Below, in pieces: positions 23,501 through 34,352 of a stretch of 64,000 nucleotides of DNA (the first letter of the stretch is position 1; every line of letters starts with the position of its first letter). Origin of the DNA: Glaciozyma antarctica PI12 (lineage: Eukaryota > Basidiomycota > Microbotryomycetes > Kriegeriales > Camptobasidiaceae); the NCBI GenBank assembly GCA_002917775.1, contig KZ627159.1:1-64000 (forward strand), read 5' to 3'. A program made the translations under genes and the position numbers. The notes beneath the pieces were generated by a model. It was not told where the DNA came from, ran no database searches, and worked only from the letters and a program-made list of their open reading frames with translations.

Positions 23501-24629
23501 GACGGAATCGCCATCGGCCACACGGTGCGTTATCATCTCTTTGCTCGCGCAGTTTCTTATGCGAGCTTCGCTAGAAATGCGCCTATCCTCCCTGCAAGAA
23601 CGACCCAACCGACTACAAGAGCCAACGCTTCTGCTTTGACCATCAGCAGTACGACGAGCGCTGCGGCGTGTTTGGATGCGAGCGGCCACGCCTCGCAGTC
23701 GAGCACGACGAGCGAGCGAGCGAAGCGTGCGATGTGGAGGCGCATCAGGAGCTTTGGCGATCGAACCTAGCAAAGAAGGGACGCGAAAAACCTTCGGGGG
23801 TACCAGCGAATGATTGGGCGACGGAGAGAGGGGAGGGAGCCGGCGGTCGATGCGGGAGACGATTTGGGTGCGGAAGGAGAGAGCGTTGCGAGCGACGCAG
23901 GTGAGTGCCGTCTCTGCGACTGCCAAACTGGCCTCTGCTGACAATTCCTTTGCCAGGGCCCACGAAGCCTCGCACGATGTGGTCTTATGGCCGAATCGCT
24001 CGCATTCAAGTCCTCGTCTGGGCTTGCGGCTGTCCCGCCGGCTGGGAGAAGCTCTACTCGAACGAGGATGTCCCGGAGCTACTCGACTTTCTCGACAACG
24101 TCTGCGAAGACCCAGCTCAGCTCCCCTCCATCCTCGCCTACGACAACGCCTGCAAAATTCTCGCCTACATCGCTCCGCGCCCGGAGCTGCATCACTGGCT
24201 TCGTCGAATCCAGCTCATCGTCGATTCGTTCCACTTTGCTGGCCACAGCAAGTACGACGTTCTTTGCCGAACGTTCTGCGACCCTGCGCCGCTGGACGGA
24301 AGCGCACCCGATCTCGTCGTCCCTCTTGTCGAAGTTCGGCCAGCGAACTCTCGCAAACGACGCCGTACTCCGCTCAAGCACTGCCTTCGGAGGGCGTTCA
24401 ATACGGAGGTGAGTTCACGTCTGTTCCGACTCCCGCCAAGCTCGCTGACGCTCTCCCTCCTTCGCAGGCGGCCGAGCAGCTCAATAGCTGGCTCGCTGGG
24501 TTCGCCTCGATCTTGCGCCACATGCGAGCAGAGAACCACGACTTTCTCGTCCAGGTTCTGCTGCGTCGCAGGTTCCAGCAACGGTCGAAGGACTTGAAGA
24601 AGAAGCACAAGGGAGTGCGTGTTGGGTAG
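20554..24629 (+). CDS. CxC5/CxC6 cysteine-cluster protein of the KDZ-transposon type
   Basis: Ten exons (20554-20615, 20671-20881, 20933-21245, 21304-21369, 21419-22283, 22336-23389, 23444-23524, 23575-23900, 23957-24408, 24468-24629) encode about 1200 residues. The C-terminal 700 fit the CxC5 and CxC6 modules found with fungal KDZ transposases: CRQCGGVLRARKK, VCANGCGATHHPDF, HSCPECSRY, CAYPPCKNDP, RCGVFGCERPR, and a core with WACGCPAGWEK, ILAYDNACKIL and FHFAGHSKYDVLC. The first 500 residues are Ser-rich and basic, then hold a folded part (LDTACELADDP to KKFATFYEEL) I do not recognise. The two halves are joined because the CxC5 frame has no ATG and the GTGAGT at 22284 splices in phase. An alternative acceptor at 22372 drops 12 residues. 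The frame shifts by one base in the A5 run at 23786-23790, so it may be an inactive relic or an assembly error. I found no KDZ catalytic core and no terminal repeats. Confidence 0.65.
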
Positions 24630-24784
24630 CTTTCGGAATGGAGTTTGAGGTTGAACGTCGAGCAGCGAGCAGGATCCCAGATCATCGAGCAGCAGCACGA
24701 CAAACCCACAAACGACAACTTCCATTCACAAATACGAAAGAGCTCCCACCACCTTTTTGCTCCCTGCCCCTCCTCCTAAACTCC

Positions 24785-25507
24785 CTAAGCGGACTCCTTG
24801 CGCTCGTGCGTCTTCTTCTTCTTCTGCGATTCGCCGGTGGAGGAGAGGGTGCCGGAGCAAGCGTTATTTTTGTCGTGCTTGTGCTTCTTGTGCTTCGGCG
24901 AGGCGTCGACGGCGGGAGTAGACGGAGGGAGCTTCGAAGTCGATGCGACGGGAGCGGTCTCTTCCTCGACGCGCTTGCGCTTCTTGCTGGAGAGAGTGGC
25001 CGCGGGCGTCCGCGTAGGTTCGGGTTCCTGTAATACAGCGTTAGCTGCGACGTCCCGTGGGCTCACACCGAGTAAAAAGCGACGCACCTCGATCGTAGCC
25101 GCCTCGCTAGCCTCGAGCTCCTTCGCCTTCTTCTCCGCCTTGAGACGCTTCTTCTCCGCCTTGCACGCCTTTTTCTGCTCGGGACTTTCGACTTCCGGCT
25201 CCTCCTCCTTCGCCTCCTCGACGGGCAGCTCGACCTCCTTCCCCTTGCCCTTCTTGACCTTCTTCTCCGTCGACGCGACTCCCTCGTCCTTCTTCTCGTC
25301 CTTCTCCTCAACCTTGCCCTTCCCCTTCTTCCCCTTCTTCTTCTTCGGCGTATCAGCCTCCGACACGTGCCCATTGTCCTTCGTCTCGGTGGTCGCCGCG
25401 GGAACGCCGCTCGCCGCGAGCTCCGCCTTGCGCTTCTTGAAGATCTCGTCCCCCGCCTTCTGCAAAATCGATTTCCAGTCCGTTTGCTGTTCGTTCGTGG
25501 TCGACAT
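24785..25507 (-). CDS. Lys/Glu-rich, probably nucleolar protein
   Basis: Two exons (25507-25088, 25027-24785) encode 220 residues. The N-terminus has WKSILQKAGDEIFKKRK; the rest is dominated by Lys-rich runs (KKKKGKKGKGK, KKKKTHERK) and Glu-rich spacers, with KKRKRVEE and KHKKHKHDK as likely nuclear signals. The 60-base intron has GTGCGT, GCTAAC and ACAG, in phase 0, but contains no stop, so retaining it would add 20 residues in frame. The composition suits a nucleolar or ribosome-biogenesis protein, but no domain is recognisable. Its opening motif resembles that of the protein at 1752-2713. Confidence 0.75.
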   Translation of the reverse strand: MSTTNEQQTDWKSILQKAGDEIFKKRKAELAASGVPAATTETKDNGHVSEADTPKKKKGKKGKGKVEEKDEKKDEGVASTEKKVKKGKGKEVELPVEEAKEEEPEVESPEQKKACKAEKKRLKAEKKAKELEASEAATIEVRRFLLGVSPRDVAANAVLQEPEPTRTPAATLSSKKRKRVEEETAPVASTSKLPPSTPAVDASPKHKKHKHDKNNACSGTLSSTGESQKKKKTHERKESA

Positions 25508-26771
25508 TGTGCGTGCGAGCGTGGGTAGGGGAGGAGGCGAGTGCGGTGCGGGTATGGAAGGAGGGAGGGAGATGGCCGGACGGGAGGTGCGTGGGGCGTA
25601 CGGAAGTGGTATGAGATGAGGTGTAGGAGTTGGATGCGCGGGGATGGGGAGGACGCGTGTCGGAAGGAAGTAGGGTTCGACTGGGTGGACGTGCGGGGAG
25701 GCTTGCAGGGCTGGAGTGTCGGTGCGCTAGAGGCTACGTTGCAGAGGGAAGCGGTCAGCTCGCGTTCGATAAAGCCGTCGGCTTGCGTAGAGAACTCCTG
25801 CAGAGGCAGGTCTGGCAGGGCTCAAGACACGACAGCTCCGCACCGGCGCCAGTCGCGTCCGTCCTCCCACCGCCACTCGCGCCTGCCCTCCCTCGCCCTC
25901 GGGAGACAATACCGCAGTGTACCATGGCTATCCAAGACGAGTAGAGCATCTGGGGAGCAGGTACGGTAAGTGGGCTCACTGTTGGTCGTGAGTTCTCCGG
26001 CGGAGCGGCTCCGGGAGAGGCGGGTTGCTGGCTTGTGGAGAGTGGCGCGATCCGTAGCCTGCGGGGGTGGTCGCGGGTACGAACGCTTGTGGAGTGTTCG
26101 AGAGTTGTGGTCGAAGGAAGAGAGCCACGCAGGCACAAAGGGAGCTGGAGGGGCCCCCGCGTGGGCGGTGGCTGGTGCCAGTGCGAGCGCTCTCTGAGCG
26201 AGCTGGACACGCGGAAGGTCACTCTATCGGGCCTGGAAAGCTTCCTTACAGCGAGTTATCCAGCAGTAGCAACCTCGCACCGAGGAACTGTTCGAACTGA
26301 GGTGGCTGGCGCTGGCGGACTCCGACCTCTCTTCTTCCCCCTCCCGCCCCTGCTGCTTCCTTCCCCACCCTCCTGCGAACTGGCCACCGCGGCAGCTGCT
26401 GTTTCCACGTCCAACGCACAGTAAACGTCCCGCCGATCCGGACTCTCGTCCAGCTCCCACCTACTCGACGACTTTTGCCGCTTCCGACGGGGGTCTCCTC
26501 CGAGTGAGTATCCTCGCCGCTTCCACGAGATAGCTAATGGGCAAGAGTGTGTGAGGACGGGGAGCCGGAGCTGTCCTGCTCCTTTCTTCAGCAACGTCCA
26601 CTTTCGCGTCCACCGCATCAACCTCGTCGCCCCTTCGCCGCTTCCCTGGGACCGGAGAGCAGAGGGCAGTATCGACGGCTGCAAGCTGCATAGCGAAGCA
26701 CTTCCCGCCACGTTGCGTCGGAAATTCTCGCTACCGAATCTCGCTTCCAGCAAAAAATGACATTGCGAGCT
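25508..26771. other. Long intergenic region
   Basis: About 1.26 kb between the Lys/Glu-rich gene and the branched-chain E2 gene, both on the minus strand. The largest open frames (26256-26753 minus, 26461-26691 minus from an ATG, 25541-25969 plus) show no family resemblance. A plus-strand splice-like pair (GTGAGTATCC near 26500, CTTCAG near 26590) hints at a transcript, but I cannot build a protein from it. Confidence 0.45.
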
Positions 26772-28863
26772 CTACCTCCCCAAACCCGAAAGCCTCGCAG
26801 GCTCCTCGACAATCTGCTTCCAGCTCTCAACCAGCTTGGCGAGCTCGACGCCCTCGACGACTCGATGGTCCGCACTGAACGTCACGTCCTGCAAGCACAA
26901 AGTCAGCTTCCGCTCCTTGTTACTCAAACGAAAGGACGCACCATCATCAACCTCGGCTCCATCCTCAGCTCGCTCGAATCTCCACCTTCAACCGCCACCT
27001 TCTTCGCATCCTTGGCATCGACGTACGTTGGCACGACGCGCATCCTTCCCATCGCGCCAATCGCCAGCTGTCCCGTAGGCGGGATGATAGGGTGAGTGAA
27101 CCTCCCTCCTACGACGCCGACGTTGCTCAGCGTAATCGTTCCCGCGCCGCTGAACCGTTCGCCAAATTTGGGAGGCGACGAGGCGGTCGAAAGGTGTTGG
27201 AGATGGGCGATTTGAGAGGCGAGTGCGAAGGGCGAGTGGGTGTCGACGGAGGGAAGGAGGGGAGTGAAGAGACCTCCGGCGGGTGCAGAGAGGGCGAGGG
27301 AGATGTCGTGGGAAGTGCGGGGGAGGAGTGCGGGAGTTGAGCCGGAGGAGAGGGTGCAGAGGAAGAGGGGGGTTGAGGGACATGGCGGAGGAGAGGGCCT
27401 TGAGGAGGAGAGGGAGGAGCGTCATGCGGTCGTAACGCTCTTCAGTCGGTACGCGAACCGCCGAAGCGTCGCCCCATGCAAGTCGGGATTCGAGGGACAA
27501 CAGGGCGACCGGCGTGAGGGTCTTGAGATATTGAGGAGGGATGGAGCGGTTGAGGAGAAGGCGGAGGCGCTCGAGGGCGGTAACGTCGATCGTTTCCGAG
27601 TAGGCAAAGTGAGGAGTTTGGAGAGTCGCCGACATGGCGCGGTACATGGCCTTGCGAAGGGGGGAGAGGGGGATGGCGTCGCCGGTCGAGATGGGAGTAG
27701 GCGCGAGGGTGGGGGAGGGGGTCGGAGTCGAGGGTGCTGTAGGGGAGGAGAGGGCGGAGACGTATGCGAGGACGTCTCCCTTCGTTACGCGGCCGTCCTT
27801 GCCAGTTCCTTTGACGGCCTGGAGGTCGATAGAGTGCTCGCGAGAGAGCCGTCGCGTCGCCGGTGTCGCAATAACGAGTCGCCGTTCCGTCGGTGTCGAT
27901 AGTGCTGATGCTGGAGGAGGAGCGGAAGTAGATGCGACGACTGCGGGAACAGTTTCGGGTAGTTCCACTGCAGGCGCGAGTGCAGGTGCCGGGGCGGGCG
28001 TCGATTCGCCCTCCGTCTCCATCTCGACTTCGCAGAGGACGCCACCGACGCGAATGATGTCTCCGACGGCGCCGCACAGGTTGCTAACCTTGCCTGCGAA
28101 GGGAGAGGTGATCTCTACCGTCGCTTTGTCGGACCTGCGAGAGCGTTGAGCGAGCTGACTTGTGAGTGAGAGGGAGAAAGACGCACATGACTTCGACGAT
28201 GGGGTCGAATTCGTCGATAACTTGGTCCGAGGTTACGAGCCTGTAGAGAAGAGCGGGAGAAATTAGCTTCGTTCACAGCGTGGCTTGGTGGGAGAGCGAG
28301 GGGCTCTGTTCGAGGAGCTTCTCAATCGCCTCGCGCAGAGACGCAGCACACGGGCTATGGCTCACTTCAGTTGCTTCCAAGAGAGGACTGAAGGCACTCT
28401 GGGGTACTGTGGGTCGCAGTGGAGCGAGTACTGAAGCCGGCAAGCCGACCCCAGCTGCCAGCTCTGTCGTCGTCCACCTCCCCTGCCAGCTTCGTCGCGG
28501 GCGCAACATTTCCCCAAGGATGTAGCTACTCCATCAGAAAGCCTTCCACTTGCGCAGGGCAGTCAATGGAGTAGGTTTCCGTGAGGCAGCCCCACCCCCC
28601 TAAATCCTACCCCGCACTCTCTCCCTCGCCCCAGCAACCTCGAGGCAGACTCACCACTTGACGATCTCACACTCTGTGATCCCCTCCCCGATATCCGCCA
28701 GCAGGAAAGGCTTGCGCACGCTCGCCCAGTCGACAGCGGTGCCGCTGAACCCTCGGGAGCTGCTGAGCTTGAGCTGCTGAGCTGGGCGCGGTGCGGCGGC
28801 GAGGAAGAGGCGGGCTGCAGGGCGCGCAAGGCGAGTGGCGCGGAGAGTCCTGAGGGCGTGCAT
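26772..28863 (-). CDS. Branched-chain alpha-keto acid dehydrogenase E2
   Basis: Exons 28863-28655, 28240-28187, 28134-26942 and 26888-26772 encode about 523 residues. This is the mitochondrial dihydrolipoamide acyltransferase that passes branched acyl groups to CoA in Val/Leu/Ile breakdown. Seen in order: an Arg/Ala-rich presequence; lipoyl domain (LADIGEGITECEIVKW, FDPIVEVMSDKATVEIT with the lipoyl Lys in SDKA); a Pro/Ala linker; E1/E3-binding domain (VIATPATRRLSREH to GRVTKGDVLAYV); and the catalytic domain (SHDISLALSAPAGGLFTPL, GAGTITLSNVGVVGG, SADHRVVEG). The catalytic HRxxDG motif reads HRVVEG, with Glu for Asp. The frame breaks once in a C6 run (27366-27371, minus strand); one C fewer restores the family sequence, so an assembly indel is likely. 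Intron 1 is 414 bases. Confidence 0.9.
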
Positions 28864-29100
28864 TCTTGCTGGGGGCGTCGACGAGAATTTGTGGAGCCAA
28901 CCCCGGAGTCGCGTTCTCACCGCAAGGCCATTTCCGACGGCCCGCTAAGGGGCCGCAGGAAGTCGAAGGGCAGCCCGGTCACTTCTGCTCTCAACTCTCC
29001 TGATTTCGAGACGTAATATAGCTGCTGAGGATAGCAAGAGCAGAGAAACAGATCCGTGATCAAAGCCAACAGTTGCATTCGCATTCCGTCTCCCGAGTCC

Positions 29101-32100
29101 CTACGCCGAAATCCTGCCATCGACCATCTCGACGTCCACCCCGTTCGCTGAATGACCGTCCGCCTTGGCTCCAGCAAGTCGCTGCGCGCGCCAGTAGAGG
29201 TATTCGAGCGAGTGGGTCGGCTTTGAGGGTGCGGAGACCGAAAGAGCTGGAGCTGCGAACCAGAGGAGGTCGCCCGACTCGTCGGTGCGGAATTTGGATC
29301 CTGCAGAACCATTAGCTGCGCTCCCAGAGAGATAAAGATTGGAAAGAAACGCACGAATCTCGGCTGGTAGAGGGTAGAACGACTCGGCGGCGACAGCCCT
29401 CTCCGCCGGCGTCGCTCCCGACACGGTCGGCGGCGTGGCGACAGGCGTTGCGGCATACGCGAGAGGCGGAATCGACGGCACGGGTCCAGGGACGGGAACG
29501 GGCGCCCCGTACAGCGACATCGAGGATCCGCCAGCCACCTGCGCCTCGATCTTGACCCTCTGCACCATCGCCGGCGCCGGCTCGCCGCTCGGCAGGAAGT
29601 GGTAGCGCGCCTGCTCCTCCTCCTCGTTCTCCATCGCCTCGCCGATCCCGCCAGGTCCTACGACGCCTCGCACGAAAGGGCTCTTGATCCGGCGAAGGAC
29701 ATCGACGCGCTCGTCGGGGTAGGGCGCGAACTCGTACTCGTTCTTGCGGACCTCCTCGGGCACGCACGAGTTCCAGTTCTTGATCTTCTTAAACGACTTG
29801 ACGTCGTCCTTGTAGCGGTGCTCGACGACGTAGAGGGGCATGTCGGGTTGCCAGACCTTGGGGCGCCCTCGAACGTAGCGCGTGAAGAACATGACGAAGC
29901 AGCGCTCGACGAGGTCCTCGATAGAGCTGCGTGGCGGGAACGTCAGCGAGGGAAGCCACCACGTGAAGAAGAAGGGCGCACTGGTCGACAAAGTTGCTCG
30001 TTTTGAAGACCTCATGCTCGTAGAACTGCCGAGACGCAGGATGAACAGTCTCCTCGGGCTGCAAAGTCGCGGTTAGCTTGCATGTTCTCGCCAGCGTGCT
30101 TTTTAGAGATGCGCACTCGATAGTACCAACAAACACTGATGCAGCGTTGAGGAGAGCTACGACGACGAAGCGTCAGCAAGGCACGACGACCAAGAGAAGC
30201 TGAGGAGGACGCACTCGGTTCGCTTGTACACCTTGAAGATCTGCGCGATGATGGGCTTTGCAGGGTTGTCGGGGTTGAGGAGATGGACCCAGTCGCCTGC
30301 GAATCAAATCGCTCAGTCAGCGAGCGATCTGCATGAAGACTTTCAAAGATAACGCACCGACTCGAAAGACTTCGCCTTTGTAGTTGATACCGTCGAGGAA
30401 GATCTTGTCCTTGAGCGTGACGCGCGAGGCGACGAGACTCTTATTCTGCTCCTCGGCGGTGTCGCCACTCTTGCCGTGAATGTTGCCCGGTCCTGCGGCG
30501 ACGGACGAAAGGGAGGCGAGCTCGAGAGATTTGGGTGCGGAGAGGTGCGAGACGCGCTTGGTGAGTTCTTGGTAGAGTCGCTGTGGGTGGTGATTGATCA
30601 GTCGTGCACCGCAACGACGGACTTGACGAGGAACGCACCTGGAGAACGAGCAGGTCGGTATAGACCTTGCCAGGCGTTTCGGGTTTGATAAAGTGCTTGG
30701 CGACCTGGAAAAGATGGTGCAGGTTGCGATCAAACGCTTCGGGAGTTGGGTAGAAGCCCGCCCTCGCCTTCTCCTGCGAGCACGAGAGGGATCAGTTTCG
30801 TTGTAGGCAGCCGAGGAGGCGAAGAGCGAACCTCGATCGTGTCGAGAGCGATGGGCTCCTTGATGTCCCTGTAGTAATCTGGCCGCATAGCAGGATCGGG
30901 AAGCGAGAGGATGGGAGTAGCGAGTAATCGACCACTGCCCGTCATCTTCTATCAGCCACCGCCTTCTTTGAAGAGACGAAGCTCAGAACGCACCTCGCAT
31001 CGGTATGCTCCTTCAGCTTGCGCACGATCTCCAGGTACAGAGGAATCGGGTTCGCTCCCTGCATTCCTCGTCAGTCAAAGTCTTTCCGCAAAGAACGAAA
31101 GTCGACTCACAGTATCTCCTCCCATCCACCCCGAATCCTCATCCGGAATCCCAGGAAAGCTCGCCGCCGATCCTTCGCCCCCTTCTCCCTCCTCATCGTC
31201 CTTCTCCCTCGCCGCCGCCTTGGCCGCCTGCTTGGCCGCCTTTTCCCTCGCCTTGCGCTCCTTGCGCGATTCCTGCGGCACTCCTCCTGCGGCAGCCAGC
31301 GAGCCAGGCGAGTCCTCTCGCGCGCGCTTGCGGATCGACGACGGCCCGGCCTCGTCTCCTCCCTCTTGTGGTGCGCGAGGCTCGGTAAGGTGGAAGACGG
31401 GGGCGGGCGTGTCTGCGGGGGTGGCTTTCGAGCCGAGGCGAAGGGTGATGGAAGGGGTGGAGGGAGTGGAAGGTCCGGCGACCATATTGATGAGACGCGG
31501 CTTGACGGACGTGCGCATCGGTGCAGGAGTCGAAGTAGAGGGACCAGCGAGGGACGAGGTGATCTTGATCCGCTTCGGCTTGTGCTTGTCGACATCTTTC
31601 GAGGAGCCCGCGGTGGGACCAAACGATCCAGGGCGGGGGAGAGCATGGAAAGGAGGGAGAGGGGGCGATCGTTCGTTCCAGAGCTTCTGCATGTAGCTCT
31701 GCGTTGGAAAGTCAGCGACGCGCGAGGAGAGAGACGCACAGCAGGACTCACCTCGAGCTTCTCCGCGTCGTTGTAGACTTGACTTCCTTGCTCGTTGTAC
31801 TCGCGCGCGTTGGACCAGACTAGGAAGAGGTCGTAGGCGACACCCTGAGCGCTCGAGTAGATCCCCTTCTTGACGCTGTCCTGCAGAAGGGGAGGAAGGC
31901 GTTAGTATGGGTCGCGTCTGCTCCATCACTCGCGAGGTGCCCAATTCTACACGCCCGCGCTCCGATGATCCCTCCACCTCTTCCCCGTCCTCCCTTTCCT
32001 CACTCAAGCCCACGGTAGCGCGCTCTCTCGCGAGGAGGGTCTGGCTGCCCCGCTCCCCGAGCCTTCCTCCCACCTCGTCCCCGCCCAGTCCACCACCACC

Positions 32101-32365
32101 CCAATCAACCAGGACACTCACCAGAACTCCATTCAAGCTCCTCGGCTCCTTGATGAGGATGTAGTAGTCGGCATAGAGTCGCTTGTCGGGCAAGTCGCGG
32201 AAGAGGTACGAGTAGTAGCGTTTGAGCGAGTGGCCTCCGCCCGAGGTTTGGAGGTTGATGAGGGAGGTGAGGATTGTTTGGAGGGGTGCTTGGAGGGAGG
32301 GGTCGAGTGGCTGTTGGCTGGGGTTAGCTGGAAGGGACGGGCAGAGGATGGAGGGGGCGCACCAT
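29101..32365 (-). CDS. RSC1/RSC2-like chromatin-remodelling subunit (two bromodomains, BAH)
   Basis: Thirteen exons encode 801 residues: 32365-32363, 32310-32122, 31880-31752, 31698-31111, 31058-30994, 30934-30832, 30773-30639, 30580-30358, 30296-30215, 30156-30117, 30058-29982, 29926-29355, 29300-29101. Order of parts: bromodomain 1 (FRDLPDKRLYADYYILIKEP then WSNAREYNEQGSQVYNDAE); a basic, Ala-rich linker; bromodomain 2 (LSLPDPAMRPDYYRDIKEPI); a BAH domain (GDWVHLLNPDNPAKPIIAQI, VCWYYRPEETVHP, FYEHEVFKTS, RCFVMFFTRYVRGRP); and a Rsc1/Rsc2-type tail. Such subunits read acetylated histone tails for the RSC complex. Exon 1 contributes only the ATG: it is followed directly by a GTGCGC intron, and reading through would meet a stop. 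The first bromodomain lies right at the N-terminus. Confidence 0.9.
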
Positions 32366-32615
32366 GGCTGGGGGAGCGGCGCGCGCGCGGAGGGTGAAGG
32401 CGGAGGAGGGGGAAGGCGCAGGAGAGGATCACTCTAAGAGCAGCTGGTCGTCGTCGAGTTGTCGCTGAGAGAGTTGAGCGCGAAGTCAACAAGAGAGTCG
32501 AGGCTGGCTGCTATTCCCGAGGTAGTAGCGAGGGGGAGCGAGGGGGAGCGAGGGATTCGTTTGATTCGTTCTCTCGCACAGTTACGACTGCAGTTTGCAC
32601 ATCGAAATACATCCG

Positions 32616-33809
32616 CTAAGCATCCAACTCCTTCCGTGCCAGCCACTCGCGAATCCCCGTGCTCCCCATCTTCCCTTCTACCGCTCCTTGCGAATCCGCC
32701 TCTGCCGAGATGAGCTGAATCACGAAGACGTCCAGTTGAGAAAGGCCGCGCTTTGCTCGTTCTTCGTTCACTGTAGCGTGGCGAATCAGTACGCCTGGAC
32801 AAGAGAGGAGGAGCGAGGAGAACGTACCTGCATCACCGCCTGCACGCGTCTCGTCCGACACAACGATCGCTTCGATCTCTGGATCCCAAGCCGTAGGTCC
32901 ATAAACATCCTGAAAATCCCATCACATCAGCGGCATCCTCGTCTCAGCGAAGAGACGGAGCGAATGGACGCACTTGAATCGGAACAACGTCGTGGATGAT
33001 TCCCGGTCTTACGAGCTCGAGGAACGACTGGACGTGCGCCTGGCGGACTTGTAGGGATTCAAGGAGGTGAGGGACCCTCTTCTTCCCCAGCAGAGGTGCG
33101 TCTGCGGGAGCGAGAGGTCAGCTTGAGCCCTCGTGCGGGGTGGCCTTCTTCGCTCCCAAGAGAGTCGCTGATCGCGCGCGAGGAAATGAGGAGCGGGGTA
33201 GGAGATTAGAGCAGCCAACGCACCCGAAATCCCAGCAATCAGCCGCCGAGTCGTGATGAGCGCCGCCATGGTGAGGAGGATCTTGTGGCCAGCATGAAGG
33301 TGGTCGAACGTCCCTCCCAGCGCTGTCACCGCGTACTCCTTCCCTCCCTCCTCCTCTTCCACCTCTCCATCCGCTCCCCCGTTCCCCTCCTCGACGACGC
33401 TCCTGACGACCTCCACCCCATTCCCCGCACAGACGGCCAACCCGCGCATTTCCACCAGCACGACGTCCACGCTATCCAGCAGTCGTCCCTCGGCGATAAA
33501 GACCTTGGTAGCTGCGCCGTACGCGCGCGAAAGGAAGTCCTGCAGGAGGTGGAAGTGCGTTGCAGCTGTTGGGGTCGAGGCGGGTACTGGTGTTGCCGAT
33601 GAGGAGGAGGAGCTGGGGCCGGCGGAGGAGGGTGAGGAAGGGTGAGGGAGGAGGAAGGGGAAGTCAAAGTGGATGAGGATGAGGAGGGACGAGGTGCGGC
33701 GAGCGCAGGAGGTGATGAGCTCGAGATGAGAGGTGGTGGAGAGCGACGCGAGCGAAGGGAAGGTGAGGTGGAGATGGAGAGAGTGCGTTAGTTGTGGAAC
33801 AGGTGCCAT
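32616..33809 (-). CDS. CAB4: Phosphopantetheine adenylyltransferase (CoA synthesis)
   Basis: Four exons (33809-33224, 33101-32974, 32909-32828, 32770-32616) encode 316 residues. The enzyme transfers AMP from ATP to 4'-phosphopantetheine, the fourth step of CoA synthesis. The nucleotidyl-transferase block TALGGTFDHLHAGHKILLT contains the HxGH motif (HAGH) and the TxGTFD-like phosphate loop. Later blocks are PLLGKKRVPHLLESLQ, VYGPTAWDPEIEAIVVSDET (substrate loop) and GKMGSTGIREWLARK at the C-terminus. The N-terminal 170 residues, with a Ser/Pro-rich insert, are typical of fungal Cab4. All phases match. The gene is head-to-tail with the RSC-subunit gene downstream (250 bases). Confidence 0.92.
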
Positions 33810-34352
33810 TGTTGAGTAGAGTGGGCGGCGTGCGGAGGGTAGGAAGGAGAGAGAGCGAGACCGAGGAGCGGGAGCTCGAGGAGATGTGGAGACGTGTCTG
33901 CTTTATGCTGTTCTTCTACCTCGACGATAGACCAGCTTACACTGCCAGGGATACTCTCTGAAGGTGTTCCCGGCCCCGCTGAACCGGTCCTTTCTTAAGA
34001 GCTACCGCTCATTCCTCCGAGTCCGCACCGAGCGATGTAGTGCGGGGTTGTTTGCGTTCTCCCTCCCGTATCCTCGCTCTCGTGCTTGCTTTCCAGCTAT
34101 CAAAGTCTATCGTGGCGCGTTTCGAGGCACGCAGCGAGGAACATGGAGGGAGGAACGTCTCAGCTCGAGCAGCCTCCTCATCCCTCCACACTCCGCCATT
34201 CGAACCACAAGCCTCGTCGATAGTCGTTGAGCCTGGAGCTGCGAGCACGCCATGATTGCGAAGCAGATCAAGGAGGAGAGCAGGAACGGGCCACGAGCAG
34301 ACTCCACCCTTCTCCAGCGACGCACAGCACGACAATCTCCTTCCATCGCTCC
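33810..34352. other. Intergenic region
   Basis: About 540 bases upstream of CAB4 and downstream of TMA20. No gene and no clear repeat seen. Confidence 0.6.

Noticed and set aside
20554-24629. A complete KDZ transposon
   Set aside because: Only the cysteine-cluster modules are present. I see no KDZ catalytic core, terminal inverted repeats or target duplication at the gene's edges.
26461-26691. 76-codon ATG-started minus-strand frame
   Set aside because: It has no recognisable family, no conservation evidence and ordinary composition for chance open frames in this GC-rich DNA.
30994-31111. Frame break in the RSC-subunit gene between linker and bromodomain 2
   Set aside because: Recounting the exon limits (31698-31111 and 31058-30994) restored a clean phase, so no break exists.
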